From Alistipes sp. (GTDB lineage: Bacteria > Bacteroidota > Bacteroidia > Bacteroidales > Rikenellaceae), in the NCBI GenBank assembly GCA_017546725.1, contig JAFYRX010000073.1, positions 1 through 32,978 of the forward strand: DNA of 32,978 bases, given 5' to 3'. This document shows positions 30,515 through 32,978 of the stretch, in pieces; position 1 is the stretch's first letter; each line of letters starts with the position of its first letter. Under the pieces are notes generated by a model. It made no database searches and was not told the origin of the DNA. It worked only from the letters and a program-made list of their open reading frames with translations. Position numbers and translations under genes: made by a program.

Positions 30515-31330
30515 CTATGCTCTTTGACCAAAGAACATACGCTCGGCATTGGCCGTCGTGATGCGGGCAACCTCGTCGGGCGAGACACCCTTAACCTCGG
30601 CCACCTTGTCGCACACATACTTCACATAGGCCGACTCATTGCGCTTGCCACGATGAGGCACGGGGGTAAGATAGGGACAATCGGTCTCCAGCACTATATC
30701 TTCCAACGCCATCTCGCTGACGGCAACAGCCACGCTACTCTTCTTGAATGTGACCACGCCACCTATGCCAAACAACCAATCACCGCACTTTCGCAGACGG
30801 CAATAGACCTCGGCACCCTCCGAAAAGGCGTGCAACACGCCACGCAGACGGCCTCCCGACTCGGTAGCACGCTGACACTCGGCCTCCAGCACCTCGCACA
30901 TATCGTCCCACGCAGAACGAGTGTGTATCACAACAGGCAAATCGAGTCTTACGGCCAGACGGCACTGCTCGACAAAGGCTTCGCGCTGCTCGGCCTTGAA
31001 CTCCTCGCTCCAATAGTAATCCAGCCCTATCTCACCAACGGCACAAAAGACCACCTGCGAGGGGGGATTCTGGAGATATTGCTCGACACGTTGCAATTCC
31101 TCGCGCCAGCGGGGATTGTCATTGACCGACGTGGGGTGCAAACCCATCATCGCAAAGCAGTAGTCGGGCTCACGGCGCACAAGGTCAAAGAGTCGCTCAT
31201 CGCTCTCGGCATCGATGGCTGGCAGAAGCAACTTGCCAACACCCTCGGCGCGTGCTCGCGCGAGTGCCTCAGCACGGTCGACATCAAACTCCTCGGCGTA
31301 TATATGTGAATGTGTATCAATCAATTTCAT
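30515..31330 (-). CDS. tatD: TatD-family metal-dependent hydrolase (DNase)
   Basis: A 271-residue TIM-barrel metallo-hydrolase of the amidohydrolase superfamily. Metal ligands are in DTHSH (His7, His9), GEIGLDYYW (Glu), VVIHTRSAWDD (His), VLHAFSEG (His) and LETDCPYLTPVPHRGKRNE (Asp). The last segment is the TatD signature. Family members act as 3'-5' exonucleases or D-aminoacyl-tRNA deacylase-like enzymes; a DNA quality-control role fits the neighbouring dprA. It starts 71 bp after dprA ends and has no promoter I could see of its own. Confidence 0.94.
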   Translation of the reverse strand: MKLIDTHSHIYAEEFDVDRAEALARARAEGVGKLLLPAIDAESDERLFDLVRREPDYCFAMMGLHPTSVNDNPRWREELQRVEQYLQNPPSQVVFCAVGEIGLDYYWSEEFKAEQREAFVEQCRLAVRLDLPVVIHTRSAWDDMCEVLEAECQRATESGGRLRGVLHAFSEGAEVYCRLRKCGDWLFGIGGVVTFKKSSVAVAVSEMALEDIVLETDCPYLTPVPHRGKRNESAYVKYVCDKVAEVKGVSPDEVARITTANAERMFFGQRA

Positions 31331-31401
31331 TCTTATCAGGATTAGGGTTATAAGCCCTTTAATAATTACAACATCTTGCAGCCATCCCTCTGCGGCAAAG
31401 G

Positions 31402-32499
31402 CTATATTGACTTCTCGTAGCGCTTACCAGGCAACGGTCTGACGGCTCCCGACAACTCCAGATTCATCAGCATCAACGTAAGTTCGCCCGACGACAATCC
31501 GCTACGCACCTGCAACTCGTCAATGCCGATGGGCTCGGAATCAAACAACTCCATAAAGGTCTGCTCATCATCGGTAAGCGGTATCGCCCCACTCACCTCC
31601 TTCGGCTCGGAGTCGAGGCCCAACTCCCACATAAGTTCGCACGCTATATCCTCGCCCGAGAGAACAAGTTGCGCCTTACGGTTGCGAATCAGCAGGTTGC
31701 ATCCGCGCGAATTGCTGTCGCTCGCACGGCCAGGCAAAGCCATAACCTGACGGTTGTAGCCATCGGCAAAGGCCGCCGTCGACAACGAGCCACCCGACTC
31801 GCCCGACTCAACAACCACTACACCCGTACACAGACCAGCAATGATGCGGTTGCGAGGAATGAAATAACGGCCATTCTGCTTCGACTGCGAGTTGAGTTCC
31901 GTTACCAACGCTCCTCCGCGCGCCACCATCTCGGCAGCCAGACGCTCATTAGCCACAGGAGTAACCGAGGGCAGAGTGTTAGCCAAAACACCTACCGTCG
32001 TAGCACCCGCCATAAGCGCAGCACGGTGGCTCGCCCCATCGATGCCATAGGCCAATCCGCTGACAATCGAGACATCGGGCACCACATCCTTGAGCGACGA
32101 GATAAGCCCCTCGCACATACGCTGACCATAGGCCGACATCTTGCGAGTACCGACAAAGGCGACCGAAGGACGGCTCAAAACGCTCACATCGCCACAGACA
32201 TAGAGCACGATGGGATAGTCGTCAATCTCACGCAACAGACGGGGATAGGCCTCGTTGGTGGAGCACAGCGGCGTGATGCCATTGCGCGAGCAATAGACCA
32301 ACTCGCGCTCAGCCTCGCTGAAGCCCTTGCGTGCTACGATGCTCGCGGCAATATCACGACGCAGGTCGGCACGCTCGATGAGTTCCGCCTCGGAAGCGGC
32401 ATAGACAGCCTCGGCCGAGCCGAAACACTCGACAAGGTGCACCGCCCCACGCACTCCAAGATTGGGAACAAAACTCAATGCAATACTCTCCAACAACAT
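31402..32499 (-). CDS. dprA: DNA-processing protein DprA
   Basis: Binds incoming single-stranded DNA during natural transformation and loads RecA; it is widespread also in non-competent bacteria. The 365-residue product (from the ATG at 32499, MLLESIALSFVPNLG) has an N-terminal helix-hairpin region (1-60), then the Rossmann-like core with FVGTRKMSAYGQRMCEGL, SIVSGLAYGIDGASHRAAL, TVGVLANTLPSVTPVANERL, NRIIAGLCTGVVVVESGESGGSL and VMALPGRASDSNSRGCNLLI. A C-terminal winged-helix domain covers about 305-360. In-frame ATGs farther upstream (32562) and a start at 32577 exist, but the extra residues do not resemble DprA. Confidence 0.94.
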   Translation of the reverse strand: MLLESIALSFVPNLGVRGAVHLVECFGSAEAVYAASEAELIERADLRRDIAASIVARKGFSEAERELVYCSRNGITPLCSTNEAYPRLLREIDDYPIVLYVCGDVSVLSRPSVAFVGTRKMSAYGQRMCEGLISSLKDVVPDVSIVSGLAYGIDGASHRAALMAGATTVGVLANTLPSVTPVANERLAAEMVARGGALVTELNSQSKQNGRYFIPRNRIIAGLCTGVVVVESGESGGSLSTAAFADGYNRQVMALPGRASDSNSRGCNLLIRNRKAQLVLSGEDIACELMWELGLDSEPKEVSGAIPLTDDEQTFMELFDSEPIGIDELQVRSGLSSGELTLMLMNLELSGAVRPLPGKRYEKSI

Positions 32500-32583
32500 C
32501 TGCAGGCAAAATTTCTTGGGTGTCAGCCGTTTTAATGCAAAATTTGGCGCATCGCACCCCATTATAGGGCCCAACACACGATG

Positions 32584-32591
32584 TAAAGTTA
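32584..32591 (-). promoter_or_regulatory. Weak candidate dprA promoter element (TAACTTTA)
   Basis: One mismatch to TAnnTTTG on minus, 85 bp before the chosen ATG; no clear -33 TTTG. Low certainty. Confidence 0.3.
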
Positions 32592-32629
32592 CTAATTTTT
32601 ACGAAAATGCACTATTATTCGCAATAAGT

Positions 32630-32660
32630 TTTGGTGAATTGATATTTTTTTGTACATTTG
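32630..32660 (+). promoter_or_regulatory. tRNA-Cys promoter (TTTG, 19 bp, TACATTTG)
   Basis: TTTG at 32630-32633 and TACATTTG at 32653-32660, 19 bp apart: an exact match to the Bacteroidetes consensus. The transcript would begin near 32666, about 28 nt before the tRNA. Confidence 0.85.
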
Positions 32661-32693
32661 CACTCCGAATGAGGTGTTATACCTCGAAATGAT

Positions 32694-32765
32694 GGTCCGA
32701 TGGATGAGTGGCTTAGTCACCGGTCTGCAAAACCGTCTACAGCGGTTCGAATCCGCTTCGGACCT
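32694..32765 (+). tRNA. tRNA-Cys (anticodon GCA)
   Basis: A 72-nt cloverleaf. Acceptor stem GGTCCGA / TCGGACC; D stem GAT / GTC; anticodon loop CTGCAAA with GCA at 32727-32729; T arm AGCGG-TTCGAAT-CCGCT; discriminator U at 32765, the strong identity base for cysteine tRNAs. The outer pair of the anticodon stem (C-T) is mismatched. CCA is not encoded right after the discriminator base (CAC follows), so the CCA-adding enzyme, whose gene lies at 11054-12571, must complete it. Confidence 0.95.
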
Positions 32766-32769
32766 CACC

Positions 32770-32809
32770 AAAACAGCGTTAGAAACATTTCTAACGCTGT
32801 TTTTCTTTT
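32770..32809 (+). terminator. Terminator after tRNA-Cys
   Basis: A perfect long stem AAAACAGCGTTAGAAA / TTTCTAACGCTGTTTT with a CA centre, followed by TCTTTT. It ends the single-gene tRNA transcript. Confidence 0.93.
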
Positions 32810-32811
32810 GT

Positions 32812-32840
32812 TTTGTACGGCATTTGTACGGCTTGTATGG
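32812..32840 (+). repeat. Short iterated motif TTTGTACGGC downstream of tRNA-Cys
   Basis: TTTGTACGGC at 32812-32821 and 32823-32832 (11-bp period), with a degenerate third copy TTGTATGG at 32833-32840. Iterated words just behind a tRNA terminator resemble recombinase-arm sites at the edge of integrated elements, but no integrase is in view. Confidence 0.5.
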
Positions 32841-32978
32841 ATCACCTGCAATTTCCGGTGGGGAGATAAAAAATTAGGCAAATAAAGTTTTGAGTCTGTA
32901 TATGAAGAATGGTATATCACTGACACCTCGAAACTGATTTCTGAAAGCCTTTACTTTTGCATTGAAACTCTCGGCAGA
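32841..32978 (+). other. Right-edge gene-free sequence with a promoter-like box
   Basis: No open frame of note. TACTTTTG at 32952-32959 fits the -7 consensus on plus and may belong to a gene starting beyond the window; no -33 TTTG at the right distance is seen. Confidence 0.35.

Overview
The window looks like a chromosomal segment of a Bacteroidales bacterium, most likely Alistipes/Rikenellaceae-like. That placement is inference from recalled gene content and is not computed. Supporting signs are promoters of the Bacteroidetes type (TTTG, about 19 bp, TAnnTTTG) before leuS, the tRNA and others; A-rich rather than Shine-Dalgarno leaders; a TamL-type lipoprotein; an exbB/unknown/exbD/exbD cluster; and many secreted or lipoprotein enzymes. 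No phage, CRISPR array or transposase gene is visible.

Layout. 1-1718 (minus): str operon rpsL-rpsG-fusA, with fusA running off the left edge. 1719-2477: AT-rich gene-free stretch with divergent promoters. 2478-9372 (plus): leuS, then a secreted tandem alpha/beta-hydrolase, a second secreted alpha/beta-hydrolase and a TIM-barrel-like lipoprotein, ending in a strong terminator. 9563-13303 (minus): pdxJ, cca and a GH30 lipoprotein in one tight run. 13442-19136 (plus): nadK; uppS and bamA; and two OmpH/Skp-like chaperones (envelope and cell-wall biogenesis). 19208-19859: repeat-rich intergenic DNA. 19860-21637 (plus): two proteins of unknown function. 21683-22477 (minus): cytoplasmic alpha/beta-hydrolase. 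22779-25154 (plus): TamL-like outer-membrane lipoprotein. 25379-26311 (minus): AraC-type regulator. 26792-29090 (minus): exbB, a small four-helix membrane protein and two exbD genes. 29404-32499 (minus): dprA-tatD-ansA. 32694-32765 (plus): tRNA-Cys with its own promoter and terminator, followed by short iterated motifs that may mark the edge of an integrated element.

Most genes are housekeeping. Functional themes are translation (rpsL, rpsG, fusA, leuS, cca, tRNA-Cys), cofactors (pdxJ, nadK), outer-membrane assembly (uppS, bamA, skp-like pair, tamL), energised transport (exbB/exbD) and extracellular carbohydrate processing (two secreted esterase-like proteins, a TIM-barrel lipoprotein, GH30) without SusC/SusD partners.

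The least explained material is intergenic. Two families of structured dispersed repeats occur: family 1 at 7025-7110 and, inverted, 14385-14471; family 2 at 19240-19442, 19731-19773 and 26527-26725. One family-1 copy sits between two near-identical 55-bp copies of the nadK 3' end. A hairpin-rich block of about 220 bp at 19461-19681 sits between direct repeats. I saw no clear new defence or enzymatic system; the repeats and the esterase/glycosidase cluster are the best candidates for something undescribed.
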